A stretch of 64,000 nucleotides of DNA from Paramecium sonneborni. Taxonomy: Eukaryota; Ciliophora; Oligohymenophorea; Peniculida; Parameciidae. The notes below the pieces were generated by a model that saw only the letters and a program-made list of their open reading frames with translations, was not told where the DNA came from and did no database searches. The translations under genes and the position numbers were made by a program. Where the stretch lies: the NCBI GenBank assembly GCA_905182985.1, contig CAJJDN010000003.1, forward strand, positions 259,163 to 323,162, given 5' to 3'. Numbering within the stretch: position 1 is the stretch's first letter; the number at the start of each line of letters is the position of its first letter. Positions 62,801 to 64,000 of the stretch are shown in pieces.

Positions 62801-64000
62801 TCTGATATTTATGAATTTGTTATTGATATTTAAATATTTGATTCACTAAATAAATCAGCGAAGGTTATATGGCAATCAAATACATAAATATTTACAATCA
62901 AAGGATTATAAGTAAGATAAACATAAGGGGTTTGGATAGGAAGAGTATTAAATTAAAATGTTGTATAATTAACTCGTTAAAACATATTGATATATTTTGC
63001 TGTAATTGTATATTTTGTATTAGGTTATAAAGCTGACATAGGTATAATGATTTCATTCTTTGAGTCTGCTAATAAAGAATCCATATTTAAATATGTATTT
63101 TCGTTTTCTATTTCATGTAATTGCCAATCAATTATTGTTTATAGTTTTTAACCTGTTCCTTCATTTAGAATTTATCTAATTTCAATTTATTTACAAGTAG
63201 TAACATATTATGGAATATTAAATAAAATATATGGTTTAATAAATCTATTAGGTGGATATAATTTATTTTCTATGAATTCTTTTAAATATTCTTATTCACA
63301 AACTCCTTAATCGACATCTCTATAAAAGTATTATCGAAAATCTAATTAATCACCTACTTTAATAGTTGAATATGGGGATAATTAAATGTGAACAGAAAAT
63401 CTATCCCATGATAAGTAACATTTTGAATTTTGACCAAAGAAATTTGAATTATCAAACCATAGTGAACAATCTGAAGGTTAAAAAGGGTTGATTAAATTGA
63501 CTGATATTAAATATCCAAAATAAACAACTATTTAATTAAGATCATCTGAATATTATATTTTAACCTTTGCTACTTAACATGTAATGCACCAATCATCATT
63601 TAGTTTTCTATCACAATTACATTTAGGAATCTAAAGATTATTTTTGCAAACCAAACAATTTTAATTTGAAATGCATTCTTCACATGGACATTACTGACAA
63701 TTCTCATAAAATTCATCATCATAATAACCTTTTTAACATGAACAATCAATTGGATTTCGATTAGTTCCTCTACACATTAAACATTATGTTTAATTTTTAC
63801 AAGTTAAACATTTATATGGACATTTTTCACATTATTATTCATTCAAATAATAACCTTAAGAACATTCCCCTTAACAAAATCCTTTTTCATTTAAATTGAA
63901 TTAAAGTGCGCATTCAATACAATTATTATTCCCATAATTATAACATCTATTGCATTCTATTGAACAAGGTAAACATTTATTATCATCTAAATATTATTAA
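59801..64000 (-). CDS. Giant REJ/GPS-type surface receptor, 5' end beyond window
   Basis: Over 1,270 codons are one exon without TGA from 64000 down to about 60230, followed by at least one intron and a last exon ending in TGA at 59803-59801. The part visible starts with Cys-rich furin/EGF-like repeats (paired CxxC at 5-15-residue spacing). Next comes a long ectodomain with REJ-like YQWLCNNLHDLQPC, then an EGF module (CSGVGICVNQKCQCPPGYY) near 61568-61660. Close to the membrane a GPS-like Cys box (WTSKNCYLSI...YFCIC) lies around 60725-60800. Several hydrophobic segments follow (FVLIVYLLQLILLTFV and two more pairs after the intron). The order resembles polycystin-1/REJ receptors but with fewer membrane spans visible and no PLAT domain seen. 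Confidence 0.8.

Noticed and set aside
1..64000. Bacterial contamination, viral or mobile elements
   Set aside because: Tiny introns, ciliate code and eukaryotic families throughout; no transposase, integrase or terminal repeats seen.
1..64000. tRNA genes or telomeric repeats
   Set aside because: I looked for TWC-loop-like GC-rich stretches and C4A2/C3A3-type repeats and found none; a covariance search would be needed to exclude tRNAs fully.

Overview
The window looks like macronuclear DNA of an oligohymenophorean ciliate, most likely Paramecium or a close relative. It is very AT-rich. Gene after gene reads through only if TAA and TAG mean glutamine and TGA is the sole stop. Introns are tiny (mostly 21-36 nt, GTA...TAG), and genes are packed on both strands with gaps that are often under 150 bp. 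For most genes called here the exon lengths, after removing the introns I identified, sum to a multiple of three, which supports both the code and the intron calls. Read with the standard code, almost every gene breaks into short fragments, so short standard-code ORFs are not a guide to content.

Layout. 1-4057: a Rab GTPase (-), a DDT/WHIM chromatin protein, a Lys/Gln-rich protein. 5193-17235: a cyclic-nucleotide-binding K+ channel, a guanylate-binding-protein-like GTPase, a large LRR protein, an RCC1-repeat protein. 17261-26916: coiled-coil genes, a membrane RING-H2 protein with an EGF-like domain, and two orphans. 27221-30653: a pseudokinase directly followed by an active ULK-like kinase. 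33052-38156: a 1,684-residue PHD-finger protein with a glutamine tract. 38250-47051: KDEL receptor, a kinase with a C-terminal membrane anchor, an oxysterol-binding protein, a possible hyccin-like protein, a Cys-rich protein. 48015-56954: a second ULK-like kinase, proteasome subunit beta-7 (PSMB4 type), a Bax-inhibitor/TMBIM-like protein, an LRR protein and several small genes. 57044-64000: Sec1/Munc18, a DHHC palmitoyltransferase, and the 3' part of a giant REJ/GPS-type surface receptor that runs off the window.

The order is ordinary for a eukaryote: no operon logic, and mostly housekeeping, membrane-traffic (Rab, KDEL receptor, Sec1, DHHC, OSBP), signalling (four kinase-fold genes) and chromatin genes. 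I saw no rRNA, tRNA, CRISPR, insertion sequence, virus or telomere repeat.

Caution on the assembly: there are five single N characters (11546, 18766, 24256, 32261, 42562). In each case the 1.13-1.24 kb just before the N is repeated right after it. Collapsing each pair restores uninterrupted genes, so these are almost surely unmerged contig overlaps. The true length is about 58.1 kb and several truncated gene copies here are artefacts.

The most interesting biology: the DDT/WHIM protein (possible partner of ISWI remodellers that act in ciliate genome rearrangement), a CCHC zinc knuckle in the K+ channel tail, the pseudokinase-kinase neighbours, a 46-glutamine tract written almost wholly in reassigned stop codons, and a handful of introns ending in AAG.
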